Shown: positions 36,942 to 45,162, numbered from the stretch's first letter. The stretch is DNA of 64,000 nt from Beijerinckiaceae bacterium (GCA_027531565.1 JAPZSB010000002.1:657251-721250), one strand, 5' to 3'. The notes: generated from the sequence alone by a model not told the origin. Translations and numbers: made by a program.

Positions 36942-37508
36942 ATGTCGGCGGCGATCCGCCAGCTGGCCGAGCGGCTGATCGCCGAGGGCGCGGAGGATCT
37001 CTCCCCGCGGGACCGGCGGGTGCTCGAGCATATGGCGCGGCGGCTTGCCGCTTCGCGCAACTGGAGCGCCGATTACGAGGACAGCCTCACCCTCGGCCAG
37101 CGCGTCGCCGACAAGGTGGCCTATTGGGGCGGATCCTGGCCCTTCATCCTCGGCTTTGCGCTGGTGATGCTGGTCTGGATTGGCGCCAATATCGTGATGG
37201 CCACGCGCGCGTTCGATCCCTATCCCTTCATCCTGCTCAATCTCGTGCTGTCAACGCTGGCGGCCATCCAGGCACCGATCATCATGATGAGCCAGAACCG
37301 GCAGGCGGCGCGTGACCGGCTGCAGGCGCTGCATGACTATGAGGTGAACCTCAAGGCCGAGCTGGAGATCATGGCGCTGCACGAGCGCCTTGACCGGGCG
37401 CGGATCGAGCATATCGCGGATTCGCTGGAGCGGATCGAAGCGCGGCTTGGGCTTGAGCCGCGACCGGGCACCTCCGAAGCCGGGCCGCTTGGCGACAAGG
37501 CGACGTGA
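36942..37508 (+). CDS. DUF1003 family membrane protein
   Basis: A 188-residue protein. A helical N-terminal region (about 1-55) precedes two transmembrane helices (about 65-87 and 98-120), followed by the family signature APIIMMSQNRQAARDRLQA and a helical C-terminal tail. DUF1003 proteins (CorA-like layout) are conserved inner-membrane proteins of unknown function. It starts three bases after the LysE gene and so forms an operon with it. A strong bidirectional hairpin follows its stop. Confidence 0.9.
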   Translation: MSAAIRQLAERLIAEGAEDLSPRDRRVLEHMARRLAASRNWSADYEDSLTLGQRVADKVAYWGGSWPFILGFALVMLVWIGANIVMATRAFDPYPFILLNLVLSTLAAIQAPIIMMSQNRQAARDRLQALHDYEVNLKAELEIMALHERLDRARIEHIADSLERIEARLGLEPRPGTSEAGPLGDKAT

Positions 37509-37509
37509 A

Positions 37510-37536
37510 AACCCGGCAGGCGAGGCCTGCCGGGTT
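37510..37536. terminator. Bidirectional terminator hairpin
   Basis: AACCCGGCAGGC and GCCTGCCGGGTT form a perfect 12-base stem with a GAG loop, flanked by A-rich and T-rich ends, between the convergent DUF1003 and DUF2852 genes. It can stop transcription from both sides. Confidence 0.8.
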
Positions 37537-37570
37537 CTGCGGTATCAGTCGAAGCAACCCTTGACTGCCG

Positions 37571-38035
37571 TCACATCGCCGGGCGCGGTTCGGGCTCATC
37601 CTCGCCATCGGCCGGCTTGCGGTTCCGGCGTTCGTCCATGAAGCGGTCGAACTCGGCCTTGTCCTTGGCGTGGCGCAGGCGTTCGAGATAATCCCGGAAC
37701 TGCGTCGCCTCTTCCTCGAGCCGGCGGATCGTCTCCGACCGGTACTCATCGAAGGCCCGGTTCCCCGTCGGGCGGAAGCCCGCCCCGGCCGCGCTGTCGC
37801 GGTGCGCCGACCAGCGCTCCATCTTCTCGCGCATCCGTTCCATCTTGCGTTCCCAGCGGGTGCGGCGATCCTCGCCCCACGCGCCCCATTGGCTGTTGCA
37901 TCCCATGCGACCACTCCAGATCATGTAACCCAAAATCAGGAGCCCGATGGGCCAGAACAGCACGAATCCGGCGATCATCGCGGCAATCCATGCCGGTTTG
38001 CCCCAATCATCCAGGCGCGCCACCATTCCAGACAT
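37571..38035 (-). CDS. DUF2852 family membrane protein
   Basis: A 154-residue protein with one hydrophobic hairpin (about 12-38: PAWIAAMIAGFVLFWPIGLL). It continues as a long charged region rich in Arg, Glu and Met (about 50-130, likely coiled coil) ending in Pro/Glu/Asp. This matches DUF2852 proteins of Alphaproteobacteria, of unknown function. The chosen ATG has GAGGAGA six bases upstream. A TTTACAT-type palindrome lies 20 bases upstream, overlapping its likely promoter. Confidence 0.85.
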   Translation of the reverse strand: MSGMVARLDDWGKPAWIAAMIAGFVLFWPIGLLILGYMIWSGRMGCNSQWGAWGEDRRTRWERKMERMREKMERWSAHRDSAAGAGFRPTGNRAFDEYRSETIRRLEEEATQFRDYLERLRHAKDKAEFDRFMDERRNRKPADGEDEPEPRPAM

Positions 38036-38054
38036 CCGTCTCTCCTCAATGTGA

Positions 38055-38073
38055 ATGTAAATCACATTTACAT
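38055..38073. promoter_or_regulatory. Operator candidate before the DUF2852 gene
   Basis: ATGTAAA-TCACA-TTTACAT is a perfect inverted repeat 20 bases before the DUF2852 start, downstream of a TetR gene. Its half-site resembles that at 13591-13612. Confidence 0.5.
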
Positions 38074-38138
38074 AGATGCGATCAGGAGTGCGTTTCGTCA
38101 AGAGGGGTGATCATGACAAGTTGGAAAGGTTCGGCCGG

Positions 38139-38786
38139 TCAGGCCGGGCCGCTCCGCAGCCCGTCGAAATAGACGAGGACGCCGGCCTCCAGCAGGTCCT
38201 CCGGCGACATCGGCACCGGGCGGCGGGCGGCATCGCCCCGGGCAAAGAGGCTCGCCACGCCATGCGACATCGACCAGACATGGAGCGCGACCATCAGGGC
38301 GGGCGGGCGCCGTTCCGCCGGCAGGGTGGCGAGCACGGCCTCGCAGCCCTCGCGCAGGATGGCGAAGGCGGCCTCGCCGGCGGCATGGAGTTCGGGATGG
38401 CTGGCCATGGGCAGGCCCGATTCGAACATCGCCGAATAGGCTGCCGGCTGCTGCCGCGCGAAGGCGAGATACGCATGGCCGACGCGCATCAGCGCATCGC
38501 GCGGGTTCGGCTGCCCGTTCTGCCATGCCGCCTGCAGCCGGGCGGTAAAGGCCTCGAAGCCGCGCTTGGCGACATCGGCCAGCAATTCGTCACGGTCGCG
38601 GAAATGGCGGTAGGGCGCCGCCGGGGAAACGCCGGCCGCCCGCGCCGCCTCGGCCACGGTGAACCCGCCCGGGCCCTTCTCGCCGATCAGGCGGAGGGCG
38701 GCGTCGATCAGCGCCTCGCGCAGGTTGCCGTGATGATAGCCCCGCTTCTTGGAGGGGTCGTCGGATTCCCAAGCCATGGCCGACAT
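38139..38786 (-). CDS. TetR family transcriptional regulator
   Basis: A 215-residue repressor. The N-terminal helix-turn-helix (about 18-65) contains LREALIDAALRLIGEKGPGGFTV split from AARAAGVSPAAPYRHFRDRDEL, and the C-terminal helical domain binds a ligand. The MSAMAWESDDPSKKRGYHHGNL leader is typical of TetR_C_33-type regulators. It is divergent from an MFS transporter gene 118 bases away, which it may repress, and upstream of DUF2852 on the same strand. Two nearby in-frame ATGs are possible starts. Confidence 0.9.
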   Translation of the reverse strand: MSAMAWESDDPSKKRGYHHGNLREALIDAALRLIGEKGPGGFTVAEAARAAGVSPAAPYRHFRDRDELLADVAKRGFEAFTARLQAAWQNGQPNPRDALMRVGHAYLAFARQQPAAYSAMFESGLPMASHPELHAAGEAAFAILREGCEAVLATLPAERRPPALMVALHVWSMSHGVASLFARGDAARRPVPMSPEDLLEAGVLVYFDGLRSGPA

Positions 38787-38904
38787 ATGGGCAATCCGGC
38801 GCAACGAAGCAATCATCAAGGGTGGTTTCGATCACGCCCGCGAATGGGCCGATCACATTTCGGCATTTGACTTGCCCTCTCCGACAGGGGAGGCTCCGCG
38901 CATC

Positions 38905-40149
38905 ATGGATTCCCCTGCCAGCGCTGCCACCCCCGACCGTTTCGCCCCCGATGGCCCCTATGCCATGGTGCGGCTCTGGCTGGCGCTGCTTGTCGCCACG
39001 ATCGCCGGCGTGGGGATGTGGGCGATCGTCGTCGTGCTGCCGCAGGTGCAGACGGAATTCGGCGTCGACCGCAGCGCCGCGTCGCTGCCCTATACCTTCA
39101 CCATGTTCGGCTTCGCCTTCGGCACGATCGTGCTCGGCCGGATGTCGGACCGGACCGGGATCGTCCCGCCGATCCTGATCGCGGGGGGCTGCCTCGCGGC
39201 GGGGTTCATCCTTGGCGGGCTGGCGCCGAACCTCACCACTTTCACCCTCCTGCATGGCTTGCTGGTGGGGGTGGGCGCAGGCACCGGTTTCGCGCCGATG
39301 ATCGCCGATATCTCTCACTGGTTCGTCAAGCGACGCGGCTTCGCGGTGGTGGTCGTGGCCAGCGGCAACTACCTTGCCGGGACGGTGTGGCCGCTTTTCA
39401 TCCGCTATGCCATGCCGGAAATCGGCTGGCGGAATACCTATATCGTCATCGGGATCCTTGTCGGGCTGACCGTGATCCCGCTGGCCTTCCTGTTCAAACG
39501 GCGGCCGGCGCAGAAGGTCTATGCCGCGGCCGAAACCGCCACCGAGGTTGCGCGGGCGGATCTCGGCATGTCGCCCGGCATGCTGCAGGCGCTGCTGATC
39601 GTGGCCGGCTTTGCCTGCTGTGTCGCCATGTCGATGCCGCAGGTCCATCTCGTCGCCTATTGCGGCGATCTCGGCTATGGCGCCGCGCGCGGGGCGGAGA
39701 TGCTGTCGCTGATGCTGTTCCTCGGCATCATCAGCCGGATCGGCTCGGGCCTCGTCTCCGACCGGATCGGCGGCGCGGCGACCCTGCTGATCGGCTCGAT
39801 CATGCAGGGCACGGCGCTGCTGCTCTATCTCTTCTTCAACGGGCTCTCCTCGCTCTACATCATCTCCGGCATCTTCGGCCTGTTCCAGGGTGGCATCGTG
39901 CCGATGTATGCCGTGATCTGCCGGGAATTCCTGCCCCCGCGCGAGGCCGGGGCGCGGATCGGCTTCGTGGTCTCCGCCACCATCTTCGGCATGGCGTTCG
40001 GCGGCTACATTTCCGGCGTGATCTTCGACTGGACGCAATCCTACCGGCTCGCCTTCCTCAACGGCGTGGCGTGGAATGCGGTCAACCTGCTCGTGGTCGG
40101 CTACCTGATCTGGCGACAGCGCGCGGCCTTGCGGATGGCTGCCGCCTGA
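38905..40149 (+). CDS. MFS transporter
   Basis: A 414-residue major facilitator with twelve hydrophobic segments. The loop after TM2 has the MFS signature GRMSDRTGIVP, and SDRIGGAAT marks the equivalent loop in the second half. The FVKRRGFAVVVVASGNYLAG segment resembles oxalate/formate- or monocarboxylate-type members. Substrate is unknown. The start ATG follows GGGGAGG by 13 bases. A TetR gene lies divergently, a common layout for a repressor and the pump it controls. Confidence 0.9.
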   Translation: MDSPASAATPDRFAPDGPYAMVRLWLALLVATIAGVGMWAIVVVLPQVQTEFGVDRSAASLPYTFTMFGFAFGTIVLGRMSDRTGIVPPILIAGGCLAAGFILGGLAPNLTTFTLLHGLLVGVGAGTGFAPMIADISHWFVKRRGFAVVVVASGNYLAGTVWPLFIRYAMPEIGWRNTYIVIGILVGLTVIPLAFLFKRRPAQKVYAAAETATEVARADLGMSPGMLQALLIVAGFACCVAMSMPQVHLVAYCGDLGYGAARGAEMLSLMLFLGIISRIGSGLVSDRIGGAATLLIGSIMQGTALLLYLFFNGLSSLYIISGIFGLFQGGIVPMYAVICREFLPPREAGARIGFVVSATIFGMAFGGYISGVIFDWTQSYRLAFLNGVAWNAVNLLVVGYLIWRQRAALRMAAA

Positions 40150-40205
40150 TCGATGCATCCGGCGGGGCTCCTCGTGTGTTTCAGGAGAAACAACAGGAGG
40201 TGTTC

Positions 40206-40592
40206 ATGTTTCGCCTGATCTATGCCGGTTCGCTCATCTCGCTCGGCTTCATCTTCGCCATGATGGTCGGCAAGGCCGTTTCCGCGTCGGAAGCCTATGA
40301 GAGCTGGCCGGTCCTGACCAATCCGTTCGAGAGTACCGGCGGGGGCGGCGTGATGATCGACCGCTATCAGCCCGTGGTCGCGGGCGGCAAATGCACGACC
40401 GATTTCACGGTCCTCATTCCGGGCCCGCAGGGGGGTACCTTCCTCAACGAGGCCGAGTTCACCGCCGTTCCGATCGCCGGCGGCATCCTCTGCACCGAGG
40501 GCCGCTGGCGCACGAAGGACGGCTCGGCGCAGGGAACGACGCCGTTCCGGGTCTTCATCAAGGACGGAATCGTGCGTCGACCGCCCGGCTGA
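40206..40592 (+). CDS. Small secreted protein of unknown function
   Basis: A 128-residue exported protein. A signal peptide (about 1-27, ending AVSAS) is followed by a glycine-rich segment (STGGGGVMIDRY) and two cysteines (near 63 and 97) that could pair. AGGAGG lies five bases before the ATG, one of the best ribosome sites in the window, suggesting high expression. I do not recognise a family. It follows the MFS gene by 56 bases on the same strand and may be co-transcribed. Confidence 0.65.
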   Translation: MFRLIYAGSLISLGFIFAMMVGKAVSASEAYESWPVLTNPFESTGGGGVMIDRYQPVVAGGKCTTDFTVLIPGPQGGTFLNEAEFTAVPIAGGILCTEGRWRTKDGSAQGTTPFRVFIKDGIVRRPPG

Positions 40593-40652
40593 TCTTGACG
40601 GATCGCCTCCGGCGCGACAGGTCTGGCCGCTTGATGTTTCCGGGGGATGACC

Positions 40653-41678
40653 ATGCTGAAGACCACGATTGCCGGTTCGCTGCCCAAGCCGGGCTGGCTG
40701 GCCGAGCCGGAGAAGCTCTGGGCGCCCTGGCGGCTTGAAGGGGCCCTTCTCGAGCAGGCCAAGCTCGATGCCACCATCCTTGCGGTGAAGCTGCAGGAAG
40801 ATGCGGGGATCGACATCGTGGGCGATGGCGAGCAGGCGCGCGTGCATTTCGTGCACGGGTTCCTCGCCAATCTCGACGGGATCGATTTCAACCGGAAGAC
40901 CGTCATGGGCATCCGCAACAACCGCTACAACGCGGAGGTGCCCACGGTTGTCGGCCCGATCCGGCGGAAGGCCCCGGTCCATCGCGCCGAGGCGATGGCG
41001 GCGCGCGCCCACCGGAAGGGCGGGCTGAAATTCACCCTGCCGGGCCCGATGACCATCGTCGATACGATTGCCGACGTGCATTACGGCCGCCGCGAGGATC
41101 TCGCCATGGCCTTTGCCGCCGTATTGAACGAGGAAGCGCTCGAATTGCAGGCTCTGGGCGTCGACGTGATCCAGTTCGACGAGCCGGCCTGGAATGTCTA
41201 CATGCCGCAGGTGGCGGAATGGGGCATGGCGGCGCTCGAACGGGCGGCGCAGGGCCTGACCTGCACCACGGCGGTCCATATCTGCTACGGCTACGGCATC
41301 AAGGCGAATATCGACTGGAAGGCTGGCCTCGGCGACCAGTGGCGCCATTACGAGGAGACCTTTCCGGTCATCGCCCGGTCGAAGATCGACCAGGTCAGCC
41401 TCGAATGCCGCAATTCCCGCGTGCCGATGGACCTGATCCGGCTGCTCGACGGCAAGGATGTGCTGGTCGGCTGCATCGATGTGGCGTCCGACACCGTGGA
41501 GACGCCGGAACAGGTGGCCGAGACGATCCGTCAGGCGATGAAATTCGTGGCGCCGGAAAAGCTCTATCCCTGCACCAATTGCGGCATGGCGCCGATGTCG
41601 GCCGCGACGGCCTATGGCAAGCTGGCGGCGCTTTCGCGCGGGGCGCGGATGGTCTGCGAGGAACTCGGCCATGGCTGA
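40653..41678 (+). CDS. Cobalamin-independent methionine synthase-like protein
   Basis: A 341-residue protein matching the C-terminal catalytic half of MetE, without the N-terminal half. The zinc ligands are readable: His and Cys in AVHICYG, Glu in SLECRNS, and Cys in PCTNCGM. The N-terminal TIAGSLPKP and FTLPGPMTIVDT segments complete the barrel. Such short archaeal- or MesA-type proteins transfer a methyl group to a thiol; donor and acceptor are uncertain. An ATG six bases earlier is possible, but GGGGGA is better placed for this one. Its 3' end overlaps the thioesterase gene by eight bases. Confidence 0.85.
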   Translation: MLKTTIAGSLPKPGWLAEPEKLWAPWRLEGALLEQAKLDATILAVKLQEDAGIDIVGDGEQARVHFVHGFLANLDGIDFNRKTVMGIRNNRYNAEVPTVVGPIRRKAPVHRAEAMAARAHRKGGLKFTLPGPMTIVDTIADVHYGRREDLAMAFAAVLNEEALELQALGVDVIQFDEPAWNVYMPQVAEWGMAALERAAQGLTCTTAVHICYGYGIKANIDWKAGLGDQWRHYEETFPVIARSKIDQVSLECRNSRVPMDLIRLLDGKDVLVGCIDVASDTVETPEQVAETIRQAMKFVAPEKLYPCTNCGMAPMSAATAYGKLAALSRGARMVCEELGHG

Positions 41679-42060
41679 GCCCACGGAAACGCCGCGCGGC
41701 GAGTTGACCGTCCGCACCATCGCGATGCCGGCGGATACCAACGCCAATGGCGATATTTTCGGCGGCTGGGTGATGAGCCGGATGGACCAGGCCGGCGGCA
41801 TCTGCGGCGTCGGTCGGTCGCGCGGGCGCGTCGTCACCGTGGCCGTCGATGCGATGACCTTCATCCGGCCGGTCAAGGTGGGCGACGTGCTCTGTGTCTA
41901 TACCGAGGTCGAGAAGATCGGCCGGACCTCGATGAAGATCCATATCGAGGCCTGGGCCGAGCGCTTCATCACGCATCAGCGCGAGAAGGTGACGGATGCG
42001 ACCTTCACCTTCGTGGCGATCGACGAGGAAGGCCGCCCCCGGCCCGTGCCGGCCCTCTGA
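41671..42060 (+). CDS. YciA-type acyl-CoA thioesterase
   Basis: A 129-residue hot-dog fold enzyme hydrolysing acyl-CoA to free acid and CoA. The YciA signatures are PADTNANGDIFGGWVMSRMD, with the catalytic Asp in the NGDIFGGW loop, and VAVDAMTFIRPVKVGD, followed by the strand SMKIHIEAWAER. Members form trimers of dimers. It overlaps the upstream MetE-like gene by eight bases, so they are co-translated, although the functional link is unclear. It is convergent with a TetR gene. Confidence 0.92.
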   Translation: MAEPTETPRGELTVRTIAMPADTNANGDIFGGWVMSRMDQAGGICGVGRSRGRVVTVAVDAMTFIRPVKVGDVLCVYTEVEKIGRTSMKIHIEAWAERFITHQREKVTDATFTFVAIDEEGRPRPVPAL

Positions 42061-42063
42061 GCC

Positions 42064-42588
42064 TCAGCGCTTCAGCAGTGCGAGGAAGCGCCGGTAGAGC
42101 GCCTGCCGTTCGGCAGGCGTCGAGGCCGGTTCGAGGATCGAGAGGCCAAGGAAGGCCGCATATTCGATCCGGGCCAGCACCAGCGCCGTTTCCGGCGGGA
42201 TGCCGGTGGCCTCGTGCAGCCGGGCGAGGAACCCGGTGCGGTGCCGGTCAACCCAGGCGCAGATCTCGGTGATGCCGGGATGCCGGGTGGCGAGACTGCG
42301 CATGGCCTGATCGATCCGCTGGTCGAGCTGGCTCGTCGCGATGTTCAGGGCCTCGAGCTTCTCTTCTGCCGTGCCGGCTTTCTGGACCTGCCGCATCACG
42401 GCCTCGGTATGCCGTTCGCGCCAGGCCTCGGCCAAAGCCAGCAGATAGGCGTCGATCGTCTCGAAATGGTGGTAGAAGGAGCCCTTCGAGCGCCCGGCCT
42501 TCTGGCAGGCCGTGTCGATGGTGAGGGAATCGGGGCCGGATTCAGCCAGAAGGGACAGGCCTAGATCCAGCCAGTCCGTCTTCTTCAT
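42064..42588 (-). CDS. TetR family transcriptional regulator
   Basis: A 174-residue repressor with an N-terminal helix-turn-helix (about 5-50: LGLSLLAESGPDSLTIDTA, then AGRSKGSFYHHFETIDAYL) and a compact C-terminal ligand domain. AGGGAA is about eight bases upstream. It lies 23 bases after a small membrane protein gene on the same strand. A near-perfect palindrome sits at the promoter of that pair, so this protein probably represses its own operon. Confidence 0.92.
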   Translation of the reverse strand: MKKTDWLDLGLSLLAESGPDSLTIDTACQKAGRSKGSFYHHFETIDAYLLALAEAWRERHTEAVMRQVQKAGTAEEKLEALNIATSQLDQRIDQAMRSLATRHPGITEICAWVDRHRTGFLARLHEATGIPPETALVLARIEYAAFLGLSILEPASTPAERQALYRRFLALLKR

Positions 42589-42611
42589 CCGTCCGGTTCC
42601 CTGCATATTCC

Positions 42612-42983
42612 CTAGATCCAGAGCCCCGCCGCCCCGAGGGCCGCCAGCGGCGTGAACATCATCCATTGCGGGTGGCGGGAATGCCGCAGGCCCAGCACGA
42701 CATTCATGCCGATATTCGTCAGCGCGTAAAGCGCGGCGGCACCCGTGGCGAAGACCGCGAGGGTTCGGTTCCCCTCCGGCTGCGCGGCAAGGAGATAGGC
42801 GAGCGCCATGCCGACCAGCGTGATCGTCACGAAATGCCAGCACATGTAGAGCGTCCATTTCGCCATGCGCGGCAGATGCGTATCCGCCAGCAGCGGCCGG
42901 ACGATATGGCGCCCGCCGGCGATGACATGGACGAGGCAGATGGCCAGCGCTCCGAGGGAGGCTCCGATCAGGAAGAGGTTCAT
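42612..42983 (-). CDS. Four-helix membrane protein of unknown function
   Basis: A 123-residue protein with four predicted transmembrane helices (about 3-22, 45-65, 75-95, 105-122). A conserved-looking HVIAGGRHIVRPLL follows the first, and histidines and Trp mark the second (MCWHFVTIT). I know of similar proteins paired with TetR genes but no functional name. GGAG lies seven bases before the ATG. It is the first gene of an operon with the TetR gene, so it is likely the regulated target, perhaps for efflux or membrane stress. Confidence 0.72.
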   Translation of the reverse strand: MNLFLIGASLGALAICLVHVIAGGRHIVRPLLADTHLPRMAKWTLYMCWHFVTITLVGMALAYLLAAQPEGNRTLAVFATGAAALYALTNIGMNVVLGLRHSRHPQWMMFTPLAALGAAGLWI

Positions 42984-42999
42984 CGCGATCTCCGTTCAA

Positions 43000-43040
43000 A
43001 ATAACAATACCATACTGTATGGTTTGTTATTTGACGTCAA
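43000..43040 (-). promoter_or_regulatory. TetR operator overlapping the operon promoter
   Basis: The core ACCATAC-T-GTATGGT (43009-43023) is a perfect palindrome, extended by AATAACAA and TTGTTATT arms. On the minus strand TTGACG (43035-43040) is a -35, with CAGTAT inside the palindrome as a weak -10 after 17 bases. This is where a TetR dimer would block RNA polymerase. Confidence 0.7.
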
Positions 43041-43076
43041 GCCTGCAGCCCGGGGACCGGCCTCCAGTGTGCGGCC

Positions 43077-43688
43077 TCAGACCCAGTTGTAGTTGAAGCT
43101 GACGGAGATCCGGTCTTCTGCAGAGCGGTTCATCGGCACGTCGTGCCGGAGCCAGCTCTCCCAGAGCAGCAGGGTGCCGGGCTGCGGCTCGATGCTCACG
43201 AAGGCGCGGTTTTCCAGCCCGGCCTTCGCCTTGCGCGGCGGCGAGGCCATCATCATGGCATGGCGTGGATCCTCGAGGCGCAGCGCGCTCGCGCCTTTCG
43301 GGACAGCGACATAGAAGGTGCCGGAAATCACGCTGTGCGGATGGATATGGGCGGCGTGGAAGCCGCCTTCCGGCAGGATGTTCACCCAGAACGAATCCAT
43401 GGCCAGCTTGCCGCGCCCGAGATCGAATTCGAGCAGGCGCGCGAATTCCCGGACATGCGGGTCGATCAGCTTTGCCAGCGCCTTGAATTCCGGGAAGCGC
43501 CAGGGGAGATCGTCCAGCGAGGCATAGGAGGTGTAGCCGGGATAGCCGTTCTTCCGGCACCATTTCCGGCCGGCCTCGTCATCGACGGACAAGGCCTCGC
43601 TGGTCCGGGCCAGATCCTCGATGAGGGTCGGGTTGTCCAGCTCGGCGCGGTAGAGGCGGGTGGGGAAAAGGGTCAGGATCTCGGTCAT
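43077..43688 (-). CDS. TIGR02466-type putative 2OG-Fe(II) oxygenase
   Basis: A 203-residue protein with a double-stranded beta-helix. The metal site appears as His-rich AAHIHPHSVISGTFYV, where iron-binding His and a second acidic or His residue are expected, and the distal His in WLRHDVPMN, followed by the 2-oxoglutarate-binding Arg in EDRISVSFNYNW. This matches the TIGR02466 family (putative 2-oxoglutarate/iron dioxygenases) found in marine and alphaproteobacterial genomes and phages. The start has GAGGAGG four bases upstream. Substrate unknown. Confidence 0.82.
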   Translation of the reverse strand: MTEILTLFPTRLYRAELDNPTLIEDLARTSEALSVDDEAGRKWCRKNGYPGYTSYASLDDLPWRFPEFKALAKLIDPHVREFARLLEFDLGRGKLAMDSFWVNILPEGGFHAAHIHPHSVISGTFYVAVPKGASALRLEDPRHAMMMASPPRKAKAGLENRAFVSIEPQPGTLLLWESWLRHDVPMNRSAEDRISVSFNYNWV

Positions 43689-43734
43689 CTCGCCTCCTCT
43701 TGTGCCGCCTCCTATCATGGCGAGGCCTGATGCC

Positions 43735-44220
43735 TCAACCGGGCATGGCAATCCAGGCTTCCTGCGCCGCGGTCTCGATGGCGCCCGGGCGGGAGATCCG
43801 GACGAGGCGGATCGCCTCCTCGGGCGTGGCGCCGGCCATGACGAGCAGCCGCGCCGCGATCATGCCGGACCGGCCGCGCCCGCCCTGGCAATGGAGGAGC
43901 ACGGCGCCGCCGGCGCGCAAGGTGGCAGCCGCCCTGTCCAGCATGGCGGGGACATCGGTTTCCGGTGCCGGGATGCCGTAATCGGGAATGGGTAAGGCGA
44001 GGACGGATTCCGCTGTCGCGGCGAGTTCGACCGGCAGGGCGCCCAGTCCGAAGACTGTCCATTCCTCCGGTTCGACCAGCGAGACGATCAGGCCCGGGCG
44101 CCAGGCGCGGATGCGGGCGAGATCATCCGCCGGTGTGCCTGTCCGGCCGGGCAGCGGCATGATGCCGAGGCGCCCGGACGGACAGGGAATGTCGCTAATT
44201 GAAAAGGGCTCGGTCGCCAC
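43735..44220 (-). CDS. Dual-specificity/tyrosine protein phosphatase
   Basis: A 161-residue cysteine phosphatase. The P-loop HCQGGRGRSG has nucleophile Cys111 and Arg117 (C-x5-R), and Asp80 in PIPDYGIP is the likely general acid. The layout resembles the CDKN3/KAP-like bacterial phosphatases. It could act on phosphotyrosine or phosphoinositides; the substrate is unknown. Its start lies 26 bases inside the end of the rlpA gene, so it is co-transcribed and probably co-translated with it. Confidence 0.88.
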   Translation of the reverse strand: MATEPFSISDIPCPSGRLGIMPLPGRTGTPADDLARIRAWRPGLIVSLVEPEEWTVFGLGALPVELAATAESVLALPIPDYGIPAPETDVPAMLDRAAATLRAGGAVLLHCQGGRGRSGMIAARLLVMAGATPEEAIRLVRISRPGAIETAAQEAWIAMPG

Positions 44221-44674
44221 GATGGATCAGGCCGTCGGTCTCGGGGGTGGATTCCCCCTCTTCCGATGCCGGGGCCGGGGTGGTCCTGTCAACCGGCCGG
44301 GCCTCGGAAAGGCTGGCCATGGCAGAAAGGGGCTCCACCTTCAGCCGGGCGGTTCCCTGCCCGACAAAGCCGAGCGCCGAAGCCGCGCCGCGCGAGACAT
44401 CCAGCATCCGGCCGCGGACGAACGGCCCGCGATCATTGATCCGGACGATGACCGACCGTCCGTTCTGGACATTGGTGAGTTTGAGTTTGGTGCCGAAAGG
44501 CAGCGTCCGGTGGGCTGCCGTCAGCGCGCCCGGGTTGAATCGCTCGCCCGAGGCGGTTTTCCGTCCGGCCAGTTCCTGCCCGTAATAGCTGGTATGCCAG
44601 ACATTCTGCGCGAAAGCCGGGGTCGCAAGTCCCGCCATCAGCGCTGTTCCTAGGATGATCCGCAAAACCGGCAT
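44195..44674 (-). CDS. rlpA: RlpA-like septal ring lytic transglycosylase
   Basis: A 159-residue exported protein with a signal peptide (about 1-22, ending AFAQ). The double-psi beta-barrel RlpA domain (about 28-115) has TSYYGQELAGRKTASGERF and VRINDRGPFVRGRMLDVSRGAA, with the catalytic Asp and His-like residues. RlpA cleaves naked glycan strands in peptidoglycan. The SPOR domain of E. coli RlpA is absent; the C terminus is a short acidic tail. AAGGAG abuts the ATG with no spacer, so the TTG three codons later, nine bases from that site, may be the real start. Confidence 0.88.
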   Translation of the reverse strand: MPVLRIILGTALMAGLATPAFAQNVWHTSYYGQELAGRKTASGERFNPGALTAAHRTLPFGTKLKLTNVQNGRSVIVRINDRGPFVRGRMLDVSRGAASALGFVGQGTARLKVEPLSAMASLSEARPVDRTTPAPASEEGESTPETDGLIHRGDRALFN

Positions 44675-44792
44675 CTCCTTCGGGTTGCGCGCCAGACCCC
44701 ATGTCCGGCGCAGGGCCGGCCCGTTTGATGTTGCAATGCGGCGAGAAAGCGACCGCGAGACGGCGGAACGGGGTTTTCGCTCCGTGGTTAAG

Positions 44793-44822
44793 GATCTTTG
44801 TCCGATCAATCGGACAAAGATC
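44793..44822. repeat. Perfect 30-bp inverted repeat between rlpA and the tRNA
   Basis: Arms GATCTTTGTCCGAT and ATCGGACAAAGATC match over all 14 positions with only CA between them. It stands alone in the 262-base gap between the divergent rlpA and tRNA genes. The near-zero loop argues against a terminator and for a protein-bound palindrome or a mobile-element footprint. Confidence 0.75.
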
Positions 44823-44936
44823 GTATTCCACCTCAGACAGGGAATGATGTCCGGGTCGGCAGTTCCCGGCGGGCAGCCCGAGCCGGGGCTTGCAATGTCG
44901 GCGCGGTCACGCAAAAAGGAGGGCGCCTCTGGCAAG

Positions 44937-45012
44937 GGGCCTGTAGCTCAATGGTTAGAGCCGGCCGCTCATAACGGTCTGGTTGCAGGTTCGAGTCCTG
45001 CCGGGCCCACCA
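44937..45012 (+). tRNA. tRNA-Ile2 (CAU anticodon)
   Basis: A complete 76-base cloverleaf with encoded CCA: acceptor GGGCCTG/CGGGCCC, D stem GCTC/GAGC, anticodon stem GGCCG/CGGTC with loop CTCATAA, and T stem GCAGG/CCTGC around TTCGAGT. The anticodon is CAU. The first base pair is intact, so it is not the initiator. Sequence and loop resemble tRNA-Ile2, whose C34 is changed to lysidine by TilS to read AUA; elongator Met is the alternative. Confidence 0.92.
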
Positions 45013-45041
45013 AACTCATCCGACGAAGCGAACGCGCCACT

Positions 45042-45059
45042 GCCGCCGGCCCGGGCGGT
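45042..45059 (+). terminator. Weak hairpin after the tRNA
   Basis: GCCGCC and GGCGGT form a six-base stem (one G-T) with a GGCCCG loop, followed by GTTTCC. It is a possible tRNA terminator. Confidence 0.3.
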
Positions 45060-45162
45060 GTTTCCAAAATCCGGCCCCGGCAAAGCAAGGTTTTCTCTAC
45101 GCGCCCGCGGAGGCAGGAAAGCCCGTTCGATTCCGGCCCCCAGCGCGGCCATTTCACGATTG

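Noticed and set aside
44937..45012. tRNA gene as an integration site for a mobile element
   Set aside because: No repeat of the tRNA 3' end and no integrase gene occur downstream; the next genes form an ordinary transporter operon.
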